A stretch of DNA of 39,464 bases, taken from positions 1 through 39,464 of the forward strand of contig JAAEQP010000617.1 in NCBI GenBank assembly GCA_024231375.1, in the 5' to 3' direction. The stretch comes from a bacterium. GTDB lineage: Bacteria; Hydrogenedentota; Hydrogenedentia; Hydrogenedentiales; SLHB01. A program made the translations under genes and the position numbers. The notes under the pieces were generated by a model. The model ran no database searches. It was not told where the DNA came from and was given only the letters and a program-made list of their open reading frames with translations. Of the stretch, positions 17,147-25,805 are shown piece after piece (the stretch's first letter is position 1; each line of letters starts with the position of its first letter).

Positions 17147-18607
17147 ATGAGCAAGGACAGCCACTCACGGCGAGAGATGTTGGGCATTCTTGGGGCGGCG
17201 GCTTTCACCGCGTCGGGCGGGGGCTGCGGCATTTCTCCGCGCACCCGAGCGGGCAGCGACGCTTCGTTTCCCAATGTCGTCATAATCGTCACGGATACAG
17301 TCCGCCGCGACCGCATCACGAGTTTCGGATACGGGCGGGAAACGACACCCGCCATCGACGAGTTCGCGGGAGAAGCCTGCACCTTCCGCCAGGCGTACTC
17401 TACAAGCTGCTGGACCTCGCCGGCCCATGCTTCCCTCTTCACTGGGCTCTATCCTATCGCGCACGGAGCAACCCAAGAAGATTGGTTTCTCCGTCCTGGC
17501 CCAAGGACTCTGGCCGAATACCTCACCTCCCTTGGCTACTATGCCTGCGGTGTTGTGGAGAATCCCATGGTGGCGCGGAGTTACGGCTTCGCCCGGGGCT
17601 TCCACGAGTACCACGAACTGTGGCGAGGCCGGAAAGGCCCCGGAGAGCCCTTCGGCACCGTGGGCTGCATCCGCTCCTTCCTCGAGAGGCTAGCTCTGCG
17701 TCCAGCCTCTCCCCTGTTCCTTTTCGTCAACCTGATCTCGGCGCACGCGCCGTACTTCACATCCGGGCCCTTTGGGGGGGACTTCACCGGCAAAAACTTC
17801 AGCAAACTGAACCGATACTCCGGAATGACATGGCCCGATCACTACTTGGGCCGGCTCAAGCATACGCCCGAGGATTTCCAGCGCATGTCGGACCACTACG
17901 ACGAGGCGGTTCGCTACGTCGACGACACGGTTGGCCGGATCGTGGGTGAACTGAAAGACGGCATGAAATGGGACAACGCTCTCTGCATCGTTACATCGGA
18001 CCACGGAGAGCACTTCGGTGAACACGGGATGATGGTTCACAACTTCTCGCTCCATGAGTCTCTGACGCGAATCCCGCTCTTCATTCGCGCTCCCGGACAT
18101 TTCGAGGAAGGCGCGTCCAGTGATCGCCCAGTTCAGCTCACGGATGTGCTCCCTTCTCTCATGTCGATACTGGGATCGCCTGAAGAGGGGGCCGATCTCC
18201 ATGGCACAGACCTGTTGCAGGATCAATCCGACCAAGGCCGCCCAGTCTTCTGCGAGTATTACCATCCGAAACAGGTTATCCGGCAAGGCCTTCCGCCGGA
18301 CGATCGGACTCATCCCGCGCTTGCCCCCTACCGGCGCCGAATCCGGTCCGTGGTGGTTGACCGGATGAAGCTCATTTGGGGCAGCGATGGGAACCATGAA
18401 TTGTATGATCTCGCCGATGATCCTGACGAAATGGCCGATCGCATAGCCGATCCCAATTTCGCCCATACCAGAAGCAGCCTTATGGGTCACCTGCACGAAT
18501 TCACTTCTCGGTTTACCGAACCGGTCTTCGACGAGGGCTCGCTCAATACCCAACTCCCGGATGCGGAGACCGAGGAGGAACTCCGAAGTATCGGGTATCT
18601 TGATTAG
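17147..18607 (+). CDS. Sulfatase-fold (alkaline phosphatase superfamily) protein with Thr at the nucleophile position
   Basis: A 486-residue protein of the sulfatase/alkaline phosphatase fold. N-terminal metal site NVVIIVTDTVRRD (about 43-55) and C-proximal TSDHGEHFGEHG (about 284-295) are clear, as is HAPYF (about 200). The sulfatase signature C/S-x-P-x-R, which carries the formylglycine, reads T-S-P-A-H here (T90 to H94, followed by ASLFTG). Thr is the nucleophile in related phosphodiesterases and phosphoethanolamine transferases, so hydrolysis or transfer of a phospho-group is more likely than formylglycine-dependent sulfate cleavage. The N-terminus has SRREMLGILG, a Tat-like motif, then a weak lipobox at GGGC (about 24-27). 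It sits 81 bases after the membrane protein gene within the glycan group. Confidence 0.85.
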   Translation: MSKDSHSRREMLGILGAAAFTASGGGCGISPRTRAGSDASFPNVVIIVTDTVRRDRITSFGYGRETTPAIDEFAGEACTFRQAYSTSCWTSPAHASLFTGLYPIAHGATQEDWFLRPGPRTLAEYLTSLGYYACGVVENPMVARSYGFARGFHEYHELWRGRKGPGEPFGTVGCIRSFLERLALRPASPLFLFVNLISAHAPYFTSGPFGGDFTGKNFSKLNRYSGMTWPDHYLGRLKHTPEDFQRMSDHYDEAVRYVDDTVGRIVGELKDGMKWDNALCIVTSDHGEHFGEHGMMVHNFSLHESLTRIPLFIRAPGHFEEGASSDRPVQLTDVLPSLMSILGSPEEGADLHGTDLLQDQSDQGRPVFCEYYHPKQVIRQGLPPDDRTHPALAPYRRRIRSVVVDRMKLIWGSDGNHELYDLADDPDEMADRIADPNFAHTRSSLMGHLHEFTSRFTEPVFDEGSLNTQLPDAETEEELRSIGYLD

Positions 18608-18795
18608 ACGATTCCCCTCGGGCTAGGCTTTCCGGCGTGCTGATACCGAGGCCGAATGGTGGGCCAGCCAGCTATCATGCGGCAATCCATGCCGACTTTC
18701 ATTTCAGCCCCGAATCGGACATAATTGCCTGGGCTCAAATGGCCCATCCCGCCGTCGAGTTCGGTCGGGTTGCGTCGCGGGGAAGAGGAACGGCT

Positions 18796-19779
18796 ATGAT
18801 ATGTGACACGGATGCCATGGACGACGGAGCCAAACCGCCTGAACTGTCTTTCGTCTTGCCTGCATGCAATGAAGAGGCCAACGTCGCCCCCATGATCGAG
18901 GAACTCGTCGAGACGGCGACAAGCCTTGGCCATTCCTTCGAGATTCTCTTCGTCAACGATGGTAGCACCGACCGGACCGCCGAACTCCTCGACGAACAAG
19001 CCAGCCGCGATTCGCGCGTGCGAGTCCTTCATCTTTCTCGGAACTTTGGCCATATGGCGGCGTTGACCGCTGGCCTTGAGCACGCACGAGGCAGCCGGGC
19101 CGTCATTACCATGGACGCCGACGGCCAGCACCCCCCGAGCCTCATCCCGGAACTGATCGCGGAATGGCGGCACGGCGCCAAGATCGTTCAGGCGCTGCGG
19201 ATTGCAACGGCCCATGCTTCTCCCCTGAAAAGACTGACCTCCAAGGCCTTCTACCGACTCTTCTCAGTGCTCAGCCCGGTAACCTTGCCGCCCGGTGCAA
19301 GCGACTTTCGGCTTCTGGATCGCGAGGTCGTAGACAACTTGAATGCCATTCCGGAACGTGAGCGGTTCGTACGCGGACTGATCTCGTGGATGGGCTACGA
19401 TCCGGTCTTCCTGCGCTACGCCGCCCCCCCCCGCATGGCGGGCCGCAGCAACTACTCGCCGATGCGCATGGTCGCGTTTGCGCTCACCGGGGTCACCAGC
19501 TTCTCCTTCGTGCCGCTACGCTTGGCTACACTCCTGGGCGGCTTGCTGAGTCTTGCGGGAATGGGGTATGCACTGTACGTTCTCTGGTGCTATGTCCGAG
19601 GCGTCCCGCTGGTTCCTGGCTGGACCAGCACCCTGCTCGTAGTACTCTTTCTCGGTTCTTGGCAGTTGATCAGCATCGGCCTGTTGGGCGAATACCTCGC
19701 GCGAGTCTACTCCGAGGTGAAACACCGGCCAATCTACCTCCTGAAGAAGCCACCCGGTCCTCCCCATGAAAAGCGCTAA
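18796..19779 (+). CDS. Family 2 glycosyltransferase, polyprenyl-phosphate type (GtrB/DPM1-like)
   Basis: A 327-residue GT2 enzyme of the type that transfers a sugar from a nucleotide donor to undecaprenyl phosphate. Seen: SFVLPACNEEANV (18-30), VNDGSTDR (53-60), the metal-binding DAD at 107-109 within MDADGQHPP, the acceptor-side RERFVRGLISWMG region (about 229-242), and two C-terminal transmembrane spans (about 258-290 and 295-315) ending in a basic tail, the GtrB/ArnC/DPM1 layout. I choose the ATG at 18796 because GAGGA lies six bases before it; the frame is open 53 codons upstream but without family features. Its stop overlaps the methyltransferase start by 14 bases, so the two are translationally coupled. 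It may supply lipid-linked sugar to the GT-C-like neighbours. Confidence 0.93.
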   Translation: MICDTDAMDDGAKPPELSFVLPACNEEANVAPMIEELVETATSLGHSFEILFVNDGSTDRTAELLDEQASRDSRVRVLHLSRNFGHMAALTAGLEHARGSRAVITMDADGQHPPSLIPELIAEWRHGAKIVQALRIATAHASPLKRLTSKAFYRLFSVLSPVTLPPGASDFRLLDREVVDNLNAIPERERFVRGLISWMGYDPVFLRYAAPPRMAGRSNYSPMRMVAFALTGVTSFSFVPLRLATLLGGLLSLAGMGYALYVLWCYVRGVPLVPGWTSTLLVVLFLGSWQLISIGLLGEYLARVYSEVKHRPIYLLKKPPGPPHEKR

Positions 19780-20626
19780 CCCTCAACAAGGCGCCTGCAT
19801 CTGTTGCCTGGGTTCGGATACTGAGCCACACCTTCACGGGCTCCGCAGATGCAGGGACTGTACGCACGTTTGGGCCGATCTTGCCATGACGGACGCTGTT
19901 TTGCCGAGCCTCTATTCCGAAGAGTACTTCCAAGGCGGGGAGTACGTTGATTACGAACGGGAAGGCCCTGCCCTGCGCCGCAACTTCCGCCGACAGATTG
20001 CCGCGATCAAGGAGCGCCATCCGCCAGGTGCCCACCTGTGGGAAATCGGGTGTGCCTACGGTTTCTTTCTGAAAGAGGCCGAGGGCGCCTTCCGGGCGTC
20101 GGGCAATGACATCTCCGAACATGCCGTCCAGTTTGCGAGGGAGCGCCTACACGTCTCGGCGCACGCGGACGACTACCTCAACTGCGATGTGGCGGGAACG
20201 TTGGACGTCGTGTGCCTCTGGGACACCATCGAGCATCTGTCACAGCCACAGCAATATGTCGAAAAGGCATGGAGAGACCTGCGTCCCGAAGGAACCATCG
20301 CTATCGAGACGGGCGACATTGGATCTCTTCTCGCGCGTATCCGGGGCGCCAAATGGCGGCAGATTCATCCGCCCACCCACCTCCACTACTTCACGAGCCG
20401 CTCGCTGCGTACCCTCCTGGAGCGGACCGGCTTTGTCGATGTCCGGATCAGGCGAAGCCTGTTCTGGCGCCATGCCGATACCGTGGCATTCAGATTGCTC
20501 GGCTCCCCTCGTTGTGGATTCTTGGGCAGACTGTATCGGGTGGTGCGAGGCGCCGGTCTGCTCAACTTCGCGTTCCCCTCGCAGACGTTTGATCTAATCA
20601 CCGTGTACGCCCGGAAACGTGCGTGA
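19766..20626 (+). CDS. SAM-dependent methyltransferase with N-terminal zinc ribbon
   Basis: A 286-residue class I methyltransferase. The N-terminus carries two Cys pairs (C11-x2-C14 and C29-x2-C32), a zinc-ribbon layout common in methyltransferases of sugar and polysaccharide clusters. The SAM-binding motif I is LWEIGCAYGFFL (91-102); motif II acidic residue and DVVCLWDTIEHL (about 151-162) follow, and then the PPTHLHYFTSRSL segment that is typical of this subgroup. The gene overlaps the GT2 gene by 14 bases. The expected role is O- or C-methylation of a sugar or lipid-linked glycan; the exact substrate is not readable. Its 3' end overlaps the decayed symporter fragment on the other strand by about 29 bases. 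Confidence 0.9.
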   Translation: MKSANPQQGACICCLGSDTEPHLHGLRRCRDCTHVWADLAMTDAVLPSLYSEEYFQGGEYVDYEREGPALRRNFRRQIAAIKERHPPGAHLWEIGCAYGFFLKEAEGAFRASGNDISEHAVQFARERLHVSAHADDYLNCDVAGTLDVVCLWDTIEHLSQPQQYVEKAWRDLRPEGTIAIETGDIGSLLARIRGAKWRQIHPPTHLHYFTSRSLRTLLERTGFVDVRIRRSLFWRHADTVAFRLLGSPRCGFLGRLYRVVRGAGLLNFAFPSQTFDLITVYARKRA

Positions 20627-20996
20627 GAGTCCAGGGGAGCTTCCTATCACTCCTTGCACGGTGCCGCGCCGTTGCCAGCACCGCACTGGCCGGACACAGG
20701 GTCATGCCGAGCGTTGCCAACGGCACATAGAGCACGCTTGAGTATCCTCCGTACCGCTGCTCGAAGTAGTCCGCCACGGCCCACGGCTTGCTCACGACAC
20801 CCGCCACCTCACCCGGGTTCGTCCCCGCGCCGAACGAATGCATCACCATATGCCGGATATTGAATATGCGACCGCCGAGCAGATAGCTGTTCTGGTCGTG
20901 TATGTGCCTGCGGGCGAACCATCCCATCAAGAGCATGGCAAGGAAATAGATAGCGAGTATGAACCAGATGGCCGGATGAAGTCCCAGGAATTCCAT
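20598..20996 (-). pseudogene. Remnant of a sodium:solute symporter (internal deletion and truncated 3' end)
   Basis: From an ATG at 20996 the minus strand reads as the start of an SSS-family transporter: first span GLHPAIWFILAIYFLAMLLMGW, then ARRHIHDQNSYLLGGRIFN and MVMHSFGAGTNPGEVAGVVSK. In intact members about 35-45 residues (second span, often around a GIWYQW motif) follow before the loop ADYFEQRYG. Here VVSKPWAV runs straight into ADYFEQRYGGYSS, so that segment is missing. After LYVPLATLGMTL the similarity stops and the frame ends at 132 codons, against the 500-600 usual. The end overlaps the methyltransferase gene. I read it as a decayed gene, probably once divergent partner of the GH112 phosphorylase. 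Confidence 0.75.
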
Positions 20997-21263
20997 GATG
21001 AAATCTGTCCTCGTTGTGAGCGCATTGGGTGCGCCGTCGGAAAGCGCCACCCATCGCCTTCTCGCCCCGAACCGCATTGTACCGGATTCTGAGAAGGAAG
21101 CGGAATTGCTCCAGTCCGGCCGAAGATTCGGCACGCAATCGCCCTCGGCATTGAAACAAGGCGTCCGGCCGATCAAGGATAGCTTGTCGTCGCGATGGGG
21201 CAGCGGCCATCATGATCATCGCACAGAACTGAGACTGAGGCAACGGTGAATGGAGAGTATGAC

Positions 21264-23444
21264 ATGAACGGGTGCGTCACGCTTCCTGCTGAATCCGGAC
21301 ATGAAGAAACCGTGATAGAGCTTCTTCGCCGATGGGGTGCGGATGCCATACGCGATAGTGACGGCACGACGCTTTCCCCTGAACTACTCAAGCTGGGGCA
21401 TGACGTCTACTCAACGATATGCCTGGTACGGGCCGACCAGGAGTGGCCAAGGAAGCACTGGGACAAGTTGCCTCAGAAATTCTTGATGTCCGAGTTCGTT
21501 CCCGCCACCAGCGACACAGTGACCATCAATCCCATGGAGAACTACTTCGATCAAAAATACGAGATCGATAAGAACCACGATCCGAAGAAGTGGTGGCAGG
21601 TCTTCAACCGAACCACCGGCAAGGAAGTGGACGTTGCCGATTGGAACCTTGATGTCGATTCCGGCGCCGTGACACTACGCAATGCCCAGCCATTCCACCT
21701 CTACACGGTGAACTTCTTGGTGTATCAGGTGTGGGATTCCACATCGATGTACAACCACCTCACCAACAACTGGACGTGTCCACACGTGGTGAGCACTGAG
21801 CCTTACCATCCTGAAGCCAGAGCGCACTTGATGGAGTTCTTCGACCAGTGGCTTGAGGACCATCCCCAGACAAACGTCGTCCGACTAACAACCCTGGCCT
21901 ACCACTTCGTGCTCGATTCCGACAGGGACGGCGTAGACCGGTTCCGGGACTGGATGGGGTACATGGACACCGTGACCGTCGAAGCGCTCCAGGACTTCGA
22001 AAGGGAGTACGGCTATGCGCTGAAGGCAGAAGACTTCGTCGATCAAGGGTACTACAATGCGACCCACCGGGTGCCCACCACGCGGTATAGAGACTGGATG
22101 CAGTTCATTCACCGGTTTGTCATTGCCTTCGGCCGTGAACTCGTCGAGAAGATCCACGCCGCCGGCAAGAAGGCGGCCATGTTTCAGGGGGATCATTGGA
22201 CCGGTACTGAGCCGTACAGCCCCGAATTCACAAAGATGGGCATCGACATCAATGTCGGCGCTGTCGAAGATGGCGTAGCATTGCGGCGACTCTCCGATTC
22301 ACCCAATGACGAGGTCAAGGAGGCGCGTTTCTATCCTTACCTTTTCCCGGACGTCTTCGGACCCGACGGCGATCCTCTCGCGGAATCACTGAGCAATTGG
22401 GTCAAGATTCGGCGGGCTCTGTTGAGGAAGCCCATTGATCGGATCGGGTACGGCGGCTACGTGTCGCTGGCTGCGAAGTTCCCCAAGTTCGTCGACCACG
22501 TTGAAGACTTGTGCAACGAGTTCCGCACGCTCATGGAGAAGAGCCAAAGAACGGAATCGTACAGGGCTCCGATCAAGGTAGCCGTGCTCAATGCCTGGGG
22601 GGCAATCCGCTCTTGGTTGAACAACTTCGGCCGTGAGCAGAAGTTCTTCGTGAAGCGTCCCGACGTGGTGGCCGTCGCCGGATCGAATCTCCTGGAGTGC
22701 CTGGCAGGCCTTCCTGTGGAAGTGTGTTTCCTCAGCTTCGACGAAATCCTGGAAAGCGGTATTCCTGAAGATGTGAATGTCATCATCAACGACGGGGAAG
22801 CAAACACGTCCTGGAGTGGCGGGCACTGGTGGTCCAACGAAGACGTCGTCTCTGCCGTGCGGCGGTTTGTCAATGAAGGGGGCGGCTTCATCGGCGCCCA
22901 AGAGCCAACGGCGAATGGACATCAAGGACGGTTCTTCCAGCTTTCCGATGTGCTGGGGGTAGAGAAGGAGACCGGTCTTTCGGTCATGACATCTGCGATC
23001 CCCTTCGAAATTCAAGAGGGCCACTTCATTACGCAGGACACGCCGATGCCGCTGGATTTTGGCGGAGAGAAGAGCTACGTGTATTCCGCGGATAGAGCAA
23101 CCGCGGTGCTTCAGGCCGGCTGCGATCTGCATGTGCAGCTCGCCTGTCGGGACTACGGGCGCGGCCGTTCGGTATACATGTCGGGACTTCCCTTCAGCAT
23201 CGAAAATGCGCGGCTACTGCATCGAGCCATATTCTGGGCGGCAAGTTCGGAAGCGGAACTCAGGAAGTGGTTCTCTGAGAACGTCAACACGGATTGCGCC
23301 TACTACCCCGAAGCAGGCGCTTGCGTCGTCGTCAACAATGTCGATTCCAAGCAGACGACAACGCTCTATGATGGCGATGGGAATCCGACTGAGATCGCTC
23401 TAGACCCATACGAAAGTCGCTTTAAGCCTGCGCCATCCAAATGA
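21264..23444 (+). CDS. GH112 1,3-beta-galactosyl-N-acetylhexosamine (galacto-/lacto-N-biose) phosphorylase
   Basis: A 726-residue cytoplasmic enzyme of family GH112, which cleaves Gal-beta-1,3-HexNAc (or in some members Gal-beta-1,4-rhamnose) with phosphate, giving galactose 1-phosphate. The N-terminus GCVTLPAESG, then RRWGADAIRDSDGT (about 22-35) and STICLVRADQEWP match the family closely. The probable general acid is D310 in QGDHWTGTEPY, at nearly the same position as D313 of the Bifidobacterium enzyme. The C-terminal third holds a Rossmann-like domain with NEGGGFIGAQEPT. I choose the ATG at 21264 because GGAGAG is six bases upstream and family members begin with this M-x-G-x-V-T-L-P pattern; a GTG at 21246 is in frame. 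There is no signal peptide, so an importer is needed, yet the adjacent one is decayed. No N-acetylhexosamine kinase is in the window. Confidence 0.95.
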   Translation: MNGCVTLPAESGHEETVIELLRRWGADAIRDSDGTTLSPELLKLGHDVYSTICLVRADQEWPRKHWDKLPQKFLMSEFVPATSDTVTINPMENYFDQKYEIDKNHDPKKWWQVFNRTTGKEVDVADWNLDVDSGAVTLRNAQPFHLYTVNFLVYQVWDSTSMYNHLTNNWTCPHVVSTEPYHPEARAHLMEFFDQWLEDHPQTNVVRLTTLAYHFVLDSDRDGVDRFRDWMGYMDTVTVEALQDFEREYGYALKAEDFVDQGYYNATHRVPTTRYRDWMQFIHRFVIAFGRELVEKIHAAGKKAAMFQGDHWTGTEPYSPEFTKMGIDINVGAVEDGVALRRLSDSPNDEVKEARFYPYLFPDVFGPDGDPLAESLSNWVKIRRALLRKPIDRIGYGGYVSLAAKFPKFVDHVEDLCNEFRTLMEKSQRTESYRAPIKVAVLNAWGAIRSWLNNFGREQKFFVKRPDVVAVAGSNLLECLAGLPVEVCFLSFDEILESGIPEDVNVIINDGEANTSWSGGHWWSNEDVVSAVRRFVNEGGGFIGAQEPTANGHQGRFFQLSDVLGVEKETGLSVMTSAIPFEIQEGHFITQDTPMPLDFGGEKSYVYSADRATAVLQAGCDLHVQLACRDYGRGRSVYMSGLPFSIENARLLHRAIFWAASSEAELRKWFSENVNTDCAYYPEAGACVVVNNVDSKQTTTLYDGDGNPTEIALDPYESRFKPAPSK

Positions 23445-23501
23445 ACCCTGGCACGCGCGCTTCCCAGGCATCGATTCAGGTAGGGTCGCCGATACGCCTG
23501 G

Positions 23502-24362
23502 TCACTCCGTGCCGGAGGGTTGAGCCTTGCGTTCCTCGTCCAGTTCCTTCTGGAACGCCCCCCATTGCGTCATGCTACGCGCCAGGTTTTCGCGGGTATC
23601 GCCGGGGACGTTGTAGCACTGGAGCTCGATGGGTCCGGCGTAGCCGAACGTTTTCAATTTCTTCAGCAGCGCGTACACGTCGAATTCGCCCCGGTCCAGA
23701 GGCTGAATGAGCGTGTCCCAGTTGCCTTCATGGTCAGCGCCATTGATGGAGACGAGAAACAGATGGGGCATGGCTTCCTTGAGAAGCGCGTCGAATCGGG
23801 GCTCGTTGCCGGCCTTCAGTTCGTGGCATAGATTGAAGGAGACTCCAACGTTGTCACGATCGACCTGCTTCACGACCCGCATCGCATCGTCAATCGTGGC
23901 TACGAAGAATCCGTGGTGGGGGTAGAGCACAATCTTCAGATTCGACGCGGCGGTGAGTGTGGCCAATTCACGGACCACCTCGACGGCCCGTTCATCATTG
24001 TCGGCCTTCCCCTGTACCGTGAGCCAGAGCACAACGTCGGTGCCCTTCAGCTTCTCGATAGCAGTCACCAACTCCTGCGCATAGGGTTCCTCCGTATCGA
24101 CATGGCAGGCTACATAGAGGCTGAACACGCGCAGTTGATGCTTCTTGAACGCTTCGAGGCGGACCGGTAGGTCCGAGACCCCCGAGTAGCCGATGCCTGC
24201 GTAGCCGAGTTTCTTCAGCACACTTGCCTGTTGGTCCGGGGTCCACTGCCCACGCCCCACGCCATTGTCGAAGGCGAAGAAGGGATTCGCTGGTTCAGCG
24301 CCCCACGTGTTCGCGGTAACAGCGGCAACAACAAGAAGGCCGATAGCGATGCGCATCTTCAT
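23502..24362 (-). CDS. Exported sugar phosphate isomerase/epimerase-like TIM-barrel protein
   Basis: A 286-residue protein with a signal peptide (about 1-21, ending TWGA) and an AP-endonuclease-2 / xylose-isomerase-like barrel. Barrel landmarks: QQASVLKKLGYAGIGYSG (about 44-61), LKIVLYPHHGFF, NLCHELKAGN, SINGADHEGNW and AGPIELQCYN. The usual first metal Glu is replaced in the LYPHHG segment, while H in NLCHE, D and H in NGADHEG and E in IELQ could still bind metal. The gene starts 24 bases after the Tat-exported Gfo/Idh oxidoreductase, an arrangement that suggests keto-sugar or sugar isomer chemistry outside the cytoplasm. It converges with the GH112 gene. Substrate unknown. Confidence 0.88.
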   Translation of the reverse strand: MKMRIAIGLLVVAAVTANTWGAEPANPFFAFDNGVGRGQWTPDQQASVLKKLGYAGIGYSGVSDLPVRLEAFKKHQLRVFSLYVACHVDTEEPYAQELVTAIEKLKGTDVVLWLTVQGKADNDERAVEVVRELATLTAASNLKIVLYPHHGFFVATIDDAMRVVKQVDRDNVGVSFNLCHELKAGNEPRFDALLKEAMPHLFLVSINGADHEGNWDTLIQPLDRGEFDVYALLKKLKTFGYAGPIELQCYNVPGDTRENLARSMTQWGAFQKELDEERKAQPSGTE

Positions 24363-24386
24363 GTCGGATCCCCTGAATCGTGTGCG

Positions 24387-25718
24387 CTATACCTTCAGCC
24401 AATCGCCCCGGACAGGGCGATCAAGCAGGCCGTTGGCGCTATCATCGTTTGTGAAACGTTCCGCAACAGGATCCCAGGCGAGTTCCTTGCCCGTCTGGAT
24501 GGCGATCAGGCCGATTTGCGCAATGCTGTTGGTGCGGTGGCCCGCCTCAAAGGGGTTCAGAGGCTCTTCGCCCGTCTTGATGGCACGCAACCAGTCTTCC
24601 TTGTCGCTGAGCGTACCGCTCAGGTCTTCCTCGCCCTCTTCCAGCGGCGTTTCCAGAATGGCCGGGTCACTCGCTTCGATGGTCTTGGGATATTCGACCT
24701 TGATCCAGCCATCGCTGCCGATCCATTTGACCGTGGGCTCACCTCCCATGGTGTAGGTGTGTACGACGTCGTCCGCGAACTCATACCGGACCTTGAACTT
24801 GGTGATCGTGTCCCACAAGCCTTTCGAGAACGAACCCGTTCCTACAACCTTCACCGGCCCGGTCCGGTCCGTGTCATGGCCCCACTGGGCCACGTCGTTC
24901 AGGTGGCTGCCCCAGTTGGCAATCATCCCGTTGGTATAGTCGGATACACGCAGCCAGCCAGGTCTACCTCCTAGATTCCTTGGCGGATGGACCCGGTGGA
25001 GTGTGTAGGGCTTCTCGAAGGCGGGCCCGAGCCACAGGTCGTAGTTCAGTTCATCGGGAACCGGCATGGGGTCGGGCGTGCCGACGGGTCTGGAGTCGCC
25101 GGGCGAAACGACCTCAATTCGTTCGAGCTTACCAATGTATCCGTTGCGGACCCGTTCGGCTGCTTTCCAGAACGCAGGAAGGGAGCGGAACTCGCTATCG
25201 GTTCGGCTGATAACGCCGCACTTCTCGACCGTATCGCAGAGAAGCCGGCCGTGGGCAATGGCAGTGGTCAGCGGCTTTTCCGAAGAGATGTGCTTGCCCG
25301 CCTTTGCCGCCGCAAGGCCGACGGGCACGTGCCAATGGTCCGGCGTTGAACTCATGACCGCGTCGATATCATCGCGAGTCAGGAGCTCACGGAAATCCTC
25401 GTAAACCGAACAGCCCGTGTACGTCGCGCCTGCCTGTTCTCCGTAGTATTTCTCGATGAGTTGCTTGCCCTGGTCCGCGCGCCAGGCGTCCACATCGCAC
25501 ACGGCCACGACCTGCGCATTCGGCGATTTCAGAAGCTGCGCCACATTGACGTGGCGCGCTTGGCGTCCGTAACCAATCATTCCGACTGTGATGCGCTCGC
25601 TCGGTGGATTCGCACCCAGCACGGTGGAGGGGACTATCATCGGCGCGGCAACCGCGGCTGAGGTGGCGGCAGCGGCTTTCAAGAACGTACGGCGGCGGAC
25701 TTTCGGCGAACGGCTCAT
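24387..25718 (-). CDS. Tat-exported Gfo/Idh/MocA-family oxidoreductase
   Basis: A 443-residue nicotinamide-dependent sugar oxidoreductase. The N-terminus is a twin-arginine signal (RRRTFLKAAAATSAA), implying folding with cofactor in the cytoplasm before export. The Rossmann core follows: TVGMIGYGRQAR (about 44-55), VVAVCDVD (about 70-77), STPDHWHVPVG and the EKP motif at 147-149, in which the Lys is catalytic. The C-terminal half has WLRVSDYTNGMIANWGSHLNDVAQWG, typical of the exported subgroup found in planctomycete-like genomes. It is followed 24 bases later by the exported isomerase and preceded by GH127 87 bases upstream, so the three form a likely operon. The substrate may be an arabinoside or derived sugar (inference). 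Confidence 0.93.
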   Translation of the reverse strand: MSRSPKVRRRTFLKAAAATSAAVAAPMIVPSTVLGANPPSERITVGMIGYGRQARHVNVAQLLKSPNAQVVAVCDVDAWRADQGKQLIEKYYGEQAGATYTGCSVYEDFRELLTRDDIDAVMSSTPDHWHVPVGLAAAKAGKHISSEKPLTTAIAHGRLLCDTVEKCGVISRTDSEFRSLPAFWKAAERVRNGYIGKLERIEVVSPGDSRPVGTPDPMPVPDELNYDLWLGPAFEKPYTLHRVHPPRNLGGRPGWLRVSDYTNGMIANWGSHLNDVAQWGHDTDRTGPVKVVGTGSFSKGLWDTITKFKVRYEFADDVVHTYTMGGEPTVKWIGSDGWIKVEYPKTIEASDPAILETPLEEGEEDLSGTLSDKEDWLRAIKTGEEPLNPFEAGHRTNSIAQIGLIAIQTGKELAWDPVAERFTNDDSANGLLDRPVRGDWLKV

Positions 25719-25805
25719 GGCGATGCTCCCTGAAGTTTGCTCCCGTACGCAGACTGTAGCACATCCCGGATTCGGAACCTAAGCGCAATGGATTGGCGCC
25801 GAGAT

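Noticed and set aside
18637..18795. 53-codon N-terminal extension of the GT2 enzyme
   Set aside because: GT2 enzymes start close to the first beta strand; a good ribosome site precedes the ATG at 18796, and the extension has no features.
23464..23501. CCAGGC ... GCCTGG inverted repeat between the convergent GH112 and isomerase genes, considered as a terminator
   Set aside because: Six-base arms with a loop of more than 25 bases and no T-run; too weak to call.
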